From an uncultured Lachnospiraceae bacterium (GTDB lineage Bacteria > Bacillota > Clostridia > Lachnospirales > Lachnospiraceae), in the NCBI GenBank assembly GCA_902801415.1, contig CADCIK010000009.1, positions 1 to 48,265 on the forward strand: a DNA stretch of 48,265 nt. The letters are read 5' to 3'. Shown here piece by piece: positions 38,385 to 47,998 of the stretch (within the stretch, counting starts at the first letter, position 1; each line of letters starts with the position of its first letter). The notes beneath the pieces were generated by a model, which saw nothing but the letters and a program-made list of their open reading frames with translations, had not been told where the DNA came from and did not search any database. The position numbers were made by a program, and so were the translations under genes.

Positions 38385-39692
38385 ATGGAACACTATTTTA
38401 ACCCCGAGGTGGAATGCGCCTCACGGGAACAGATCACGGCCTGGCAGAACGAGAGACTGGTCAAGCAGGTCGAGAGAGTTTACAATACAGTCCCCTATTA
38501 CAGAAAGAAGATGGATGATCTCGGCGTAAAGCCTTCGGATATTCATGGAATCCAGGATCTGCATCTTCTGCCCACTATGACCAAGGACGACCTTCGGGAT
38601 CAGTATCCCAGCGGACTTCTCGCGGTACCGATGTCGGAATGTGTCAGGATCCATTCCACGAGCGGTACGACCGGACGAAGAGTTGTCGCGTACTATACAC
38701 AGAACGATATCGACCTCTGGGAAGAGTGCTGCGCGAGAGCCCTTGCCGCAGCGGGTGCGACCAAGGATGATGTCGTACAGGTATGCTACGGATACGGCCT
38801 CTTCACCGGCGGAGCAGGACTCCACGGCGGCTCCCACAAACTGGGAAGCCTGACACTCCCCATGTCCTCCGGCAATACAGACCGTCAGCTCCAGTTCATG
38901 ACAGACCTCGGTACTACCGTTTTGTGCTGCACACCTTCTTATGCGGCTTATCTGACAGAGTCGATCAATGAGCGCGGACTGCGCGACCAGATCAAACTTA
39001 AAGCCGGCATTTTCGGCGCGGAAGCGTGGACCGAGGAGATGCGCCGCGACATTGAGAACGGCCTCGGGATCAAGGCGTATGATATCTACGGTCTTACAGA
39101 GATCTCAGGACCCGGCGTCGCATTTGAGTGCAGCGAACAGCACGGCATGCACGTCAACGAGGACCATTTCATCGTGGAGACCATCAATCCCAAGACCGGA
39201 GAGCCGGTTCCGCACGGCGAGAAGGGTGAGATCGTATTCACCAGCATTACCAAGGAAGCATTTCCGCTGATCCGCTACAGGACCAAGGACATCGGTGTTT
39301 TGAACGATGAGCCGTGCTCCTGCGGCAGGACTCATGTGAGAATGTCCAAGCCCATGGGACGAAGCGACGACATGCTGATCGTAAAGGGCGTCAACGTATT
39401 CCCGTCCCAGATCGAGACCGTACTGCTCAACTGCGGCTATCCGGCCAACTACCAGATCGTCGTCACAAGGGCCAACAACAGCGACCGCATCGAGGTGCAG
39501 GTCGAGATGACGCCGGAGATGTTCTCCGACTCCCTCAAGGAGATCTCCGCAAGAGAGAAGCAGCTCGTCACCGCACTCAAAGCCATGCTCGGCATTTACT
39601 GTGTGGTTAAGCTCGTGGCGCCCAAGACGATCGCGAGAAGCGAAGGCAAAGCGAAGCGTGTCATCGACAAGAGAGACTTATATAAAGGCTGA
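38385..39692 (+). CDS. paaK: Phenylacetate-CoA ligase family protein
   Basis: Interconverts aryl acids and aryl-acetyl-CoA with ATP/AMP. A 435-residue ANL enzyme of PaaK length. Motifs are HSTSGTTGRRVVAYYT near 88 (phosphate loop), YDIYGLTEISGPGVAFEC near 233, RYRTKDIGVL near 302 and a C-terminal ARSEGKAKRVIDKR near 418 with the catalytic Lys. The ATG at 38385 (MEHYFNPEVE) is preferred because GGAGG lies 5 bases upstream; an in-frame ATG at 38373 overlaps that RBS. With the downstream ACT protein and the distant iorAB it forms the pathway set often seen for aryl-acetate production in anaerobes. Confidence 0.93.
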   Translation: MEHYFNPEVECASREQITAWQNERLVKQVERVYNTVPYYRKKMDDLGVKPSDIHGIQDLHLLPTMTKDDLRDQYPSGLLAVPMSECVRIHSTSGTTGRRVVAYYTQNDIDLWEECCARALAAAGATKDDVVQVCYGYGLFTGGAGLHGGSHKLGSLTLPMSSGNTDRQLQFMTDLGTTVLCCTPSYAAYLTESINERGLRDQIKLKAGIFGAEAWTEEMRRDIENGLGIKAYDIYGLTEISGPGVAFECSEQHGMHVNEDHFIVETINPKTGEPVPHGEKGEIVFTSITKEAFPLIRYRTKDIGVLNDEPCSCGRTHVRMSKPMGRSDDMLIVKGVNVFPSQIETVLLNCGYPANYQIVVTRANNSDRIEVQVEMTPEMFSDSLKEISAREKQLVTALKAMLGIYCVVKLVAPKTIARSEGKAKRVIDKRDLYKG

Positions 39693-39747
39693 GGCGTTTT
39701 AACAAATGGATAGACCACCTCTTTGAGAGAGGAGAAAGGAAGGGAAC

Positions 39748-40185
39748 ATGACAGTCAAACAGATTTCCGTGTTTTTGGAGAACCGGCCCGGCGCACTGGC
39801 GGAATTTACCAGGATCCTGGAAAAGAGCAACATGAACCTGCGTGCGCTCTCCCTGGCAGAGAGTGAGGACTTCGGAATTGTCCGTGTCATCGTGGACGAT
39901 CCGTTTGAGACGATCCGGATCCTCAAGGATGAGGGTTACGTCTGCTCCATCACCAAGGTCATCGCAGTGGAGATCCAGGACAAACCCGGCGCACTGGTCA
40001 GGATGCTCAACATCCTGGGCGACAACCAGGTCAACCTGGAATATTCCTACGCGTTCCTTGCCAAAAAAGCGAACAGCGCGTTCATGATCCTGCGCGTCGA
40101 GGACAATGATAAAGCGATCAAAGTCCTCACCCAGAACGGGATCAGACCCATCTGCCATGATGATATGGAGAAAATGTTTAAGTAA
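39748..40185 (+). CDS. Double ACT-domain protein
   Basis: A 145-residue protein with two ACT domains. The first starts KQISVFLENRPGALAEFTRI and runs to about 68; the second starts VIAVEIQDKPGALVRMLNIL and runs to the end. ACT domains bind amino acids. Such proteins commonly follow paaK and are thought to sense aromatic or branched amino acids and adjust the pathway. RBS AAAGGAAGG precedes ATG; gap of 55 bases to paaK. Not fused to any enzyme. Confidence 0.92.
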   Translation: MTVKQISVFLENRPGALAEFTRILEKSNMNLRALSLAESEDFGIVRVIVDDPFETIRILKDEGYVCSITKVIAVEIQDKPGALVRMLNILGDNQVNLEYSYAFLAKKANSAFMILRVEDNDKAIKVLTQNGIRPICHDDMEKMFK

Positions 40186-40199
40186 AATACCGGCTTTAT

Positions 40200-40232
40200 A
40201 CGCATCGGACGAAGTTGTCCGATGCGTTTTTT
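40200..40232 (+). terminator. Rho-independent terminator of paaK-ACT
   Basis: A perfect 11-bp stem (ACGCATCGGAC with GTCCGATGCGT), a 6-base loop and TTTTTT. Confidence 0.9.
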
Positions 40233-40438
40233 ATTATACGGATTTCTGAACAAAACAGTGTCAAAATAGTATGAAAACGAGTTGAAATCATACAATATAT
40301 TGTGCAAAATATTGAGTATACACATATAAATAATTACTTTTTGTAGCATTTCAGACGGTAAATCAAATGGGAATCAGCAGTGAAACGAGACGGTCTCCTG
40401 CGAGGTCAGACTGTATGCGTTTCGGATTGGAGGGAGCA

Positions 40439-43400
40439 GTGAGAAGGAGAATACTGGCAGCATTGTTGGCAGGCATCATGGTCTTTTCACAGACTGGAAC
40501 AGCGTTCGCGGCAGAGAATGCTGCGGCCGCGGATACAGCTGTGGAAGCAGCTGCGGAGGAAGAGCCGGAGGCAGAAGCTGCGGCTGTAGAGGAACCGGAG
40601 GAGCCGGAAGGAGAGAAAGAGCCGGAAGTCGCGCCGGAAGAAGGCGCAGAGAACGAAGACACTTCGGCAGATGAAATTCAGGACGAAGTGACCACGGATG
40701 ATGAAGAACCCGGGGACACTGTAGTGGATGAGTCTGAGGAGACTGCCGCAGAGGAAGAGTCTGTGGAAGAGGCGGACGAGGGCATCACTGAGGAAGCAGC
40801 GGCCGAGACGGATGAAACCGTCGAAGAGCCGGAAGAGGAAGTGGCGGCCAAAGAGTCTAAGAAGGAAGAGGACTATTCTATTGAGATCTGTGAGTGGGAG
40901 AGCGCAGGTCTCCTGTTTGAAGACGGGGAGTGGTCCTGTCCTATAGCATTGGACGGCTTTGACGGTGTGCAGTACGACCTGCAGCCTTCAGTGTCCGACC
41001 ACAACGGCCCGGAAAACGCGGACACGGAGGACGCGTGCCGGATCGAGGGCGAGCCCGGCAGTGAGCAGCTGATCATCGATGGACGACGCCTTAAGGATAC
41101 AGGCATCGACTGGGTGCGAGTCCGCGTGGAAGGCTTTGTGGAGGGCGAGTCAGTCGCACAGTGCGAGAGGGATTTTGAAGTCCGCAAGGTCAGAGAAGAC
41201 TATGATCGGGAGTGGGACCGCACTATGATCCCCGGCTGGGAAGGAGTCATCAGCGGATCCTATGGCGTGCATGTTGAGAACAGTGAACATCCGGACGGCT
41301 ATGACACGGGATACAGTGTTATCGACGTCAGCATCGTGAGCGACGAAGCCTGGGGAGATGGAGACGAAGAAGTCATTGTGGACTTTCACCGTGATCAAAA
41401 GAACGATGACGACTATTGGTGGTATTACCGTGTCGGTCATCCCGGCGAAGCGACGCTGAAAGTCACCTATGAGGATATCCATGGGGAGATGCAGAGCTAC
41501 GAGTTTACGCTCCATGTCAAAGGGGATGTATACACGGTATCTCTGTCCAGCGACGGAAGGATGAGCGCCTTCCCGGGAGGCGAGATCGAACTCAAAGCCA
41601 CCGGCAGCCACGAGTATCTGGATGAAAACGGTGACTACCACCGGACTTCGGACGGCGTGGATTATCAATGGTTCATCGAGGAAGGGGAAGAGATCGCACA
41701 GATCGATGTCGACCAGAATGACCATTCGAGAGCGACCCTCCGCTTTAATACAAGCGGGGACAACAGTCAGGACCAGCTGATCTGGCTTGGCCTGCGTGTA
41801 CTCGATGAAGACGGAAATGAAACGGAGGGCTATTGCCGGACCGGCTTCTGGAGGAGCAGCGATTACATTGATGTATATCCCATGGAGCTTCCCAGAGACC
41901 TGGAAGTGGGCGAGAGCCTGGAGAATATAGAGTATGAAGTGCGCCACTATGTATACGGTGTGGATGGCTATGACGTGATCAATGATCCGGATCTGGAGTT
42001 CAGCTGGAACTATGACGAGAATGCGATCAGCATCACAGAGAACAGGAACGGGCAAGCTGTAGAGATCGGAAACGGACAGACCGGCACCGGCAATACTTTT
42101 ACGGTTACCAGAAAGAGAGAGTGGGGCACACATTACGAGGTACACGTAAGCATTGACGGAGAGGACCATTGGAACAACTACCTGCTTGAAAATCTGGATT
42201 ACAATATCTGGTTTGAACAGCACGACCTGAATCTGTATAACGATGATCCGGAGATTCCTGCGCTTGAACTGCACACGGATAATCTCGGCGATAACTGGCA
42301 GGACAGAATGGATCTGAAGATCCAGGCGGGTCACTGGGATCGTGATCATTGGGGAGAAATGCTCGAAGAGGGGGACTACACGGTAGATATCGAAGGCGAT
42401 ACAGTGTGGGTGGCGCTCTCCGATGCGTATCTGCAATCACTGGATGATTACGAGGATATCCGCGTCGTTGCGGAGCTCTATGCCAAGGATGCGGAACAGA
42501 TCGATGACAACCGGATCCGCGAGACAGATGCCTGGTTCCATATCCGGCAGGCGAAAGAAGAGTATGATCGTGAATGGGATCGCACCATGCTGCCCGGCTG
42601 GGACGGCCGAGTCGATGGATTCTACAGAGTGCATATTGAGAACAGCGAAAATCCGGACGGACGCGATGAGGATTATTCCGTCACCAATGTTGAAGTGATC
42701 AGCGATGATCCCGCGCCCGGTGAAAAAGGAGACGTTGTTGTCGAATTCCGCCATGAGCAAAACGATGACGATCATTGGTGGTACTACCGTGTCGGTCATC
42801 GCGGTGAGGCGACACTGAGAGTCACCTATGAGGACATTCACGGCCAGACACAGAGCTATGAATTCAAGCTGTATGTCGGAGATGACGTATACAACGTCTG
42901 GATCGAAAGCGAAGGCAACAAGGGAAATGCCCTTCCCGGAGATGAGATCCGGCTCTTCGCCAGAGGAAATCATGAATACAGGGATGAAAACGGAGATCAG
43001 CACGGTGATGATGAAGGTCTCGGCTATGTCTGGGATTTTGAATACGGGAATGAATACGCGGATCTCGAAGTCAGCGCTGATCCTTCAGTTGCAGTTTTGC
43101 GATTCAAGGATCTCCCTGATGGATGGGACGACATAAACGAAAACGTAAGAGTTTGTGTCCGCGTCCTCGACGAAGAAGGCCATGAGACGGAAGGTTATGA
43201 TTCCAGAGAATTCTGGGTCCGCACAGACTATACAGAAATGTGGCCGCTGGAAATTGACAAGGGTCTGGATGTCGGCGCAAGCATTGAGAACATTCCGTTT
43301 GAAGTTCGCCGGTATACGTTTGGTGACGATGAGTATGAGGTGATCGATGATCTCTACGACGTCACTTATGAGTGGCACTTTGACCAGAATGCGCTCAGCA

Positions 43401-46400
43401 TTACGGAAATGAGAGACGGAAACCCGGTCGAGATCGGAGACGGCGATACTTCGGGCAGCCCCGTCACCATTACCCGGAAGGGAAATTGGCATACGGATTT
43501 CAACGTTTGTGCTAAATGGCATGAAAACGGTGAATACAGAGACACTTGGGGAAACTACTACTTCGATGATAAGAATTATGATTTCTGGTACGAGATCGAC
43601 GGCAATGACACGATCTACTCGGATGGTCTCAGGGAATTCGGCTTCAACCTGGACAACCTGGAAGGCGTGGACTTTGAACTAGTACCGGAGGTCGGTACCG
43701 GACGTTGGAATGAGGAGAGCGGATTTGAGCATCCTATCACACAGGATCAGGGATGGAGTTATGACGCTGACAAACATACCATCACATTCTCCGGCGAGAC
43801 GTTGTATGAACAGGGAATCGACCGCCTTGAAACCCGAATCTCTCTCAGAATCGGCGGCGTCGAGGTGGCTGATGAGTGGCGCGGTTTCGACGTGCGGGAG
43901 GCCCGGTTTGATTTCCATGGGGAATTTGATGATGCAGTCCTTTTCGTCGATGACGAGTGGTATGTGAGCAAGAATGGAAATGTATATCTGGAGACAACAT
44001 TGCTTCCGGATGGGGCAGAAGGGGAATATACAATCCGTGAGATTCAGTATGAATCAGGGCAGGATGAGTTTGATACCCGTGACGCAGTCGATGTGATCGA
44101 AGAAGAGAACGGCTGGCTGTTCAAGGCGGTGCGCGGCGGCGAGCTTAACGTGCACATAATAGCGAATGTAAATGGAGGCGAGAGTGGTCCTGGAATAAAC
44201 TATTACTATGAAGATGATTTCCGTATCATCGTAGGCGGCAGAAGGATCAACATGGGCCTGGAAACCGAAACGGGCAGTGACAGGCTTCAGCCCGGCGGTT
44301 CGATCCGTGTATTCCCGCAGATCTATGCGGAAGAATACGACTGGAATACCGGAGATCGCTACGGTATAGATACTTCGGATTACCAAGTGCGCTATGAAGT
44401 GCGCTGCAACCGCATCGATCAGAGGATCATCGATGAGCAGTTTGACGGGGACTTCGATCGGGCGACGGAGCGCGGCGTATTCTGGGACTATGCAGAGGAT
44501 CCTGAGAGCCGTTCGATCATCCTGTTTACCGAAGAAAACGCCGACAATATGGAACTGGAGATCGAGGCATATCTGATCGATCCCGACAGCGGTGAGGAAT
44601 GCGCGAGAGCATATAGAAGAGTCTTTGTGAACAGTCTCATTTATGCAGTCGAGTTCTATGAGGAAGGCGGCGCAGAGCCGTATACATGGGACAAAGAGCT
44701 TCCGCCCGGTGCAGAAGTGACGCTGGTCCCCAGACTCATGAAGAAGGAGGGCGACGGAGCGTTTGAACCCGTTGAGGGAACAGATGTGACCTATCGAATG
44801 GGCTGGTATACCGGAGGCGATCCGGAACATGATCCCGCCCACATCATTGTCAGCGATGGAGGCAGAGAGCTGCGTCCGAATGATGAGATTTCCGGACCGG
44901 TCACGATCAAGAGAAACGTAGAATGGAGCTTTAACTTTAGCGTTGAAGCAGAGTGGGAAGCAGAAGACGGCTGGAGGCAGAATGTCAGCAAAAACCTGAT
45001 CTGTGACGATGTTAATTATAGTGATGGATTTATCTTCGACAGTGATCGCGGTGATAGCCATTACACCTGGTATTACACAAATGAAGCGATTGACGTAGTT
45101 CCCGACAGGGCGAGACTGGACGCTTTGGAAGCCCAGGGATATCCTGTTGAGACAACTGTAGAAGCAGGTTTCCTTGAAAACGGCGAGATCCGGCCGATCA
45201 CCGGATATGATATCAGCAGCGTTTTCAATCCGCAGACAGGACTCCACGTGGACGAAGCGCAAATGCAGGATCTTTTTGAGGCGCTACGCTACCAGGCAAA
45301 TGAAGATGGCGATACCTGGGGCAGAATCTCACTGCGGATTCATTCTGAACTGAACGGTGTAGTTCTTGTCGATGAACTGCTGCGGATCACGATCACTAAG
45401 CCTTACCTGGAGATCACCGGACTGAGGATGGATATGGGCGTCGGACAGACCCAGACCTTTGCGGGAGGCAATGCCGAGCTCTATCTGGAAGACTCCGCAC
45501 ATGATACCGGCGACTACTATGAAGGCGGCTCGTATTTTGACATCAATATCACCAATATCGCGCTCAAGAACGCAGGTGATGAGGAGTTCCTGGAAATTAA
45601 ACAGAACGGTGCTGATTGGAGTCTGAAAGCGCTGAAAAAGACAGAGAACAGAGTTCCGGTCATCTTCACGTTTACCGGAGGCCCGGAGGGATATGATACA
45701 TTCGAAGCCTATATTGCGATCGCGGACGGCGTATTTGACCTTGAGCTTCGCAACAGCAAAGGTGAGAGAGTAGAAAATCTGGATGTCTTGCTCGGCGGCA
45801 CGGAAAAACTGGTTCCGTATGTGACGTATACAGAGTTCGATGAAAACGGCCCCACCGTTATTGAACTCCCTGAGCTTGCCACAGAAGGAATTCCATATTG
45901 CTATGCGACTGATGAATATTACGATGACAACGTGATCGATATGAGTGGAGATCTGGACATCACCGGTCTCCGCAGAGGAAATACGGATCTGGAAATCGTG
46001 GTTACGATCTATGATGGAAGCGATCCCGAGATGGACGTCTATGAATTATGGTCGCATGTGAATGTCAATGTCTATGTCAGCATGGCCGTTCTGAATCTGC
46101 CTGAAAACACGACAGTATATGCGATTCCCGGACTTACGTACACAGCTGATGAGATCGGCCAGAAGGTCGGCGGAACGCTCACTGTCTACTCCATGAAGCA
46201 GCCCGACGGCGCTGAATATCCGATCACAGACTACAGGCTTGAGGAAGTGATCGGAGGAGATGGAAAGCTGACGCTCACAGACGGTGACGAAAGGGCTTAC
46301 ACGACTCTCAATGTAGCCTCTGACGCCCCGCTGACAGAGTCAACGCTAATCCTTGGAGCGCGCGAGTCCTTCGGAAACAGAGCAAGCGCCGGATTGAAAG

Positions 46401-47419
46401 TGAAAGTGCAGGATGCTACGATCGCTTCCAACTGGGCAGGCAGCAAGGCAACGATCACCAAGACCAAGTACAAAGACACTAAGATCACCTTCTCGGATGG
46501 AGACGCGATCGCTTCGATCACGACTTCGAACAAGGACATCGTGACGGCGAAGAAACAGGGCACGCTGACTGCGGGCGCCGCAGGAAAACTGGTCCAGAAC
46601 ATCCGCGTGACGGCCGGAACCAAGGCAGGCACTGGGAAGATCACGGTGAAGCTTAAGAGCGGCAAGTCCATCGTGCTTACGGTCACCGTTCCTAAGGTCA
46701 ATTGCACGAGTATTGTTGCAAAGTCTTCGTATACAGTGACCACACTGAGCACCATCAACATGGGCGTCAAGCTCAATCCTGTGTACAGTGACAATACGAT
46801 CACCTATAAGAGCGCCAACACCAAGATTGCGACAGTCACTTCCAAGGGCGTCGTAAAGGGCGTCAAGGTCGGCAAGACCACGATCACCATCACGACCAGC
46901 AACAAGAAGACCAAGAAGGTCACGATCAACGTCAAGCAGGGCACGACCGGTCTTACAACCGCCAAGACGGCTTATACCGTTGTAGTGGGCAAGACAGTCA
47001 GTATCGGCGCCAAGAAGAAACCGACGAACAGTGCGGATCCGATCAAGTACACAAGTGCCAACAAGGCTATTGCGACGGTATCTTCCACGGGTGCCATCAA
47101 GGGCGTCAAGGCCGGCAAGACCACGATCACCGTGAAATCCGGAACCAAGATCAGGAAGGTTACTGTGACGGTCAAACCCAAGACGACCGGCATCACAACG
47201 CTGAAGACGGCCTACACCGTCAAGGTCAAGAAGACAGTCAGTCTGGGTGCCAAAACAGTGCCCGCCACAAGCGGAGAGCCGCTCACCTACACAAGCTCCA
47301 ACGCCAAGATCGCGACTGTCAGTAAGGCCGGCGTAGTCACAGGCGTCAAGAAGGGCAAGGTGACGATCACGATCAAATCAGGCGCTGTCACCAAGAAGGT
47401 GACTGTAACTGTTAATTAA
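40439..47419 (+). CDS. Very large secreted protein with duplicated acidic modules and C-terminal Ig-like (Big_2-type) repeats
   Basis: A 2,326-residue exported protein. The signal peptide RRRILAALLAGIMVFSQTGT ends near AFA-AEN (about residue 27). Next is an extreme Glu/Ala-rich acidic stretch (to about 140). Two long homologous modules start near residues 255 and 709 (shared EYDREWDRTM, WWYYRVGH, TYEDIHG). Further beta-rich, Asp/Glu/Trp/Tyr-rich modules run to about 1990. The last 330 residues are Lys/Thr-rich with three tandem Ig-like repeats of about 81 residues (YTSxNxKIATVSxxGxxxGVKxGKxTITI). No LPXTG, SLH or choline-binding anchor is visible. GTG at 40439 with GGAGG 5 bases upstream is my choice; ATG at 40415 also has a GAGG and is possible. 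Function unknown: adhesin, S-layer-like or envelope protein are candidates. Confidence 0.88.
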   Translation: MRRRILAALLAGIMVFSQTGTAFAAENAAAADTAVEAAAEEEPEAEAAAVEEPEEPEGEKEPEVAPEEGAENEDTSADEIQDEVTTDDEEPGDTVVDESEETAAEEESVEEADEGITEEAAAETDETVEEPEEEVAAKESKKEEDYSIEICEWESAGLLFEDGEWSCPIALDGFDGVQYDLQPSVSDHNGPENADTEDACRIEGEPGSEQLIIDGRRLKDTGIDWVRVRVEGFVEGESVAQCERDFEVRKVREDYDREWDRTMIPGWEGVISGSYGVHVENSEHPDGYDTGYSVIDVSIVSDEAWGDGDEEVIVDFHRDQKNDDDYWWYYRVGHPGEATLKVTYEDIHGEMQSYEFTLHVKGDVYTVSLSSDGRMSAFPGGEIELKATGSHEYLDENGDYHRTSDGVDYQWFIEEGEEIAQIDVDQNDHSRATLRFNTSGDNSQDQLIWLGLRVLDEDGNETEGYCRTGFWRSSDYIDVYPMELPRDLEVGESLENIEYEVRHYVYGVDGYDVINDPDLEFSWNYDENAISITENRNGQAVEIGNGQTGTGNTFTVTRKREWGTHYEVHVSIDGEDHWNNYLLENLDYNIWFEQHDLNLYNDDPEIPALELHTDNLGDNWQDRMDLKIQAGHWDRDHWGEMLEEGDYTVDIEGDTVWVALSDAYLQSLDDYEDIRVVAELYAKDAEQIDDNRIRETDAWFHIRQAKEEYDREWDRTMLPGWDGRVDGFYRVHIENSENPDGRDEDYSVTNVEVISDDPAPGEKGDVVVEFRHEQNDDDHWWYYRVGHRGEATLRVTYEDIHGQTQSYEFKLYVGDDVYNVWIESEGNKGNALPGDEIRLFARGNHEYRDENGDQHGDDEGLGYVWDFEYGNEYADLEVSADPSVAVLRFKDLPDGWDDINENVRVCVRVLDEEGHETEGYDSREFWVRTDYTEMWPLEIDKGLDVGASIENIPFEVRRYTFGDDEYEVIDDLYDVTYEWHFDQNALSITEMRDGNPVEIGDGDTSGSPVTITRKGNWHTDFNVCAKWHENGEYRDTWGNYYFDDKNYDFWYEIDGNDTIYSDGLREFGFNLDNLEGVDFELVPEVGTGRWNEESGFEHPITQDQGWSYDADKHTITFSGETLYEQGIDRLETRISLRIGGVEVADEWRGFDVREARFDFHGEFDDAVLFVDDEWYVSKNGNVYLETTLLPDGAEGEYTIREIQYESGQDEFDTRDAVDVIEEENGWLFKAVRGGELNVHIIANVNGGESGPGINYYYEDDFRIIVGGRRINMGLETETGSDRLQPGGSIRVFPQIYAEEYDWNTGDRYGIDTSDYQVRYEVRCNRIDQRIIDEQFDGDFDRATERGVFWDYAEDPESRSIILFTEENADNMELEIEAYLIDPDSGEECARAYRRVFVNSLIYAVEFYEEGGAEPYTWDKELPPGAEVTLVPRLMKKEGDGAFEPVEGTDVTYRMGWYTGGDPEHDPAHIIVSDGGRELRPNDEISGPVTIKRNVEWSFNFSVEAEWEAEDGWRQNVSKNLICDDVNYSDGFIFDSDRGDSHYTWYYTNEAIDVVPDRARLDALEAQGYPVETTVEAGFLENGEIRPITGYDISSVFNPQTGLHVDEAQMQDLFEALRYQANEDGDTWGRISLRIHSELNGVVLVDELLRITITKPYLEITGLRMDMGVGQTQTFAGGNAELYLEDSAHDTGDYYEGGSYFDINITNIALKNAGDEEFLEIKQNGADWSLKALKKTENRVPVIFTFTGGPEGYDTFEAYIAIADGVFDLELRNSKGERVENLDVLLGGTEKLVPYVTYTEFDENGPTVIELPELATEGIPYCYATDEYYDDNVIDMSGDLDITGLRRGNTDLEIVVTIYDGSDPEMDVYELWSHVNVNVYVSMAVLNLPENTTVYAIPGLTYTADEIGQKVGGTLTVYSMKQPDGAEYPITDYRLEEVIGGDGKLTLTDGDERAYTTLNVASDAPLTESTLILGARESFGNRASAGLKVKVQDATIASNWAGSKATITKTKYKDTKITFSDGDAIASITTSNKDIVTAKKQGTLTAGAAGKLVQNIRVTAGTKAGTGKITVKLKSGKSIVLTVTVPKVNCTSIVAKSSYTVTTLSTINMGVKLNPVYSDNTITYKSANTKIATVTSKGVVKGVKVGKTTITITTSNKKTKKVTINVKQGTTGLTTAKTAYTVVVGKTVSIGAKKKPTNSADPIKYTSANKAIATVSSTGAIKGVKAGKTTITVKSGTKIRKVTVTVKPKTTGITTLKTAYTVKVKKTVSLGAKTVPATSGEPLTYTSSNAKIATVSKAGVVTGVKKGKVTITIKSGAVTKKVTVTVN
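41195..43590 (+). repeat. Internal duplication of about 345 codons within the giant gene
   Basis: Segments 41195-42220 and 42557-43590 encode homologous sequence at a 454-codon offset (41201 to 42563 is exactly 1,362 bases). Shared blocks include EYDREWDRTM, DVYxVxxxSxG, RVLDExGxETEGY and ITRKxxWxTxxxVxxxxxGE. The copies are clearly diverged. Confidence 0.85.
46699..47419 (+). repeat. Three tandem Ig-like repeats (about 81 codons each)
   Basis: Repeats begin near 46699, 46940 and 47184. Each has a TAYTV-type first strand, a central YTSxNxKIATV, and a GVKxGKxTITI closing strand, as in bacterial Ig-like group 2 domains. DNA is also partly repeated (GGCGTCAAG, AAGACCACGATCACC). Confidence 0.85.
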
Positions 47420-47477
47420 TGAAATGCGCAGATGGATGCTTAATAAAGCATGATCAATAATGCGTAATCTGAAACAC

Positions 47478-47512
47478 AAAGAATGGGCTGCTTCCGGCAG
47501 CCCATTCTTTCA
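47478..47512 (+). terminator. Rho-independent terminator of the giant gene
   Basis: A perfect 14-bp stem (AAAGAATGGGCTGC with GCAGCCCATTCTTT), a 5-base loop. It lies 58 bases after the stop codon. Confidence 0.8.
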
Positions 47513-47540
47513 TTCCTGATCCATTCCTGAATAATCCAAT

Positions 47541-47576
47541 ATAAACAAAGAAGGCTGTCATTAAATGACAGCCTTC
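47541..47576 (-). terminator. Rho-independent terminator of the ferredoxin gene
   Basis: On the minus strand, a stem of AGAAGGCTGTCA with TGACAGCCTTCT (further extended by AT pairs), then TTTGTTTAT. It lies about 40 bases after the ferredoxin stop. Confidence 0.8.
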
Positions 47577-47614
47577 TATTGCTTTTCATGTAAGTTTGGT
47601 CATTGACCTGAAAC

Positions 47615-47785
47615 TCAACCCTCGGAGATAGCTCCAACAGGGCACTGAGCCTCGCAAGCGCCGCAATCGATGCAAGCGTCTGCGTCGATCTCATACTGTG
47701 TATCGCCCTGAGCGATAGCCTCTACGGGACACTGAGCAGCGCAGGAACCGCAGCTAATGCAAGCATCACTAATAACACGTGCCAT
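47615..47785 (-). CDS. Clostridial-type 2[4Fe-4S] ferredoxin
   Basis: A 56-residue electron carrier. Two cluster motifs are complete: CISCGSCAAQCP near residue 9 and CIDCGACEAQCP near residue 38, in a pseudo-twofold repeat. The start MARVISDAC follows an AAAGGAG Shine-Dalgarno. The short length makes it easy to miss. It lies about 210 bases downstream of the nifJ end on the same strand and is likely the electron acceptor for pyruvate oxidation and for the Ior and other oxidoreductases. A separate terminator closes it. Confidence 0.97.
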   Translation of the reverse strand: MARVISDACISCGSCAAQCPVEAIAQGDTQYEIDADACIDCGACEAQCPVGAISEG

Positions 47786-47843
47786 GATAATGGTCTCCTT
47801 TCTTGTTGGAAGTTAGCTTAGCCTAAATGGCCTATTTTGCACT

Positions 47844-47875
47844 CAAGGCACAGGTACGTCCGTACCTGTGCCTTG
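47844..47875. other. 32-bp near-perfect palindrome between nifJ and ferredoxin gene
   Basis: CAAGGCACAGGTACG and CGTACCTGTGCCTTG are separated by two bases. As RNA it forms a 14-bp stem with a GTCC loop. There is no U tract on either strand, so it is a poor intrinsic terminator; it may be a processing or protection hairpin after nifJ, or a protein site. It lies in the 213-base gap 47786-47998, where I see no gene. Confidence 0.7.
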
Positions 47876-47998
47876 AAACAATCATATCTTATCCTTTTTC
47901 AGTGATGCCGTCAAGAGATTCATTTCATGTAGGTCTCTTTGGAACACACTTTTTCGGATGGCGATTAACCGTTTACCGATTATCGTCGTATTCCTGAA

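Noticed and set aside
41150-42436. Minus-strand frame opposite the giant gene
   Set aside because: It mirrors the repeats of the coding strand (a similar one lies opposite the second module), so it is explained by the duplicated gene.
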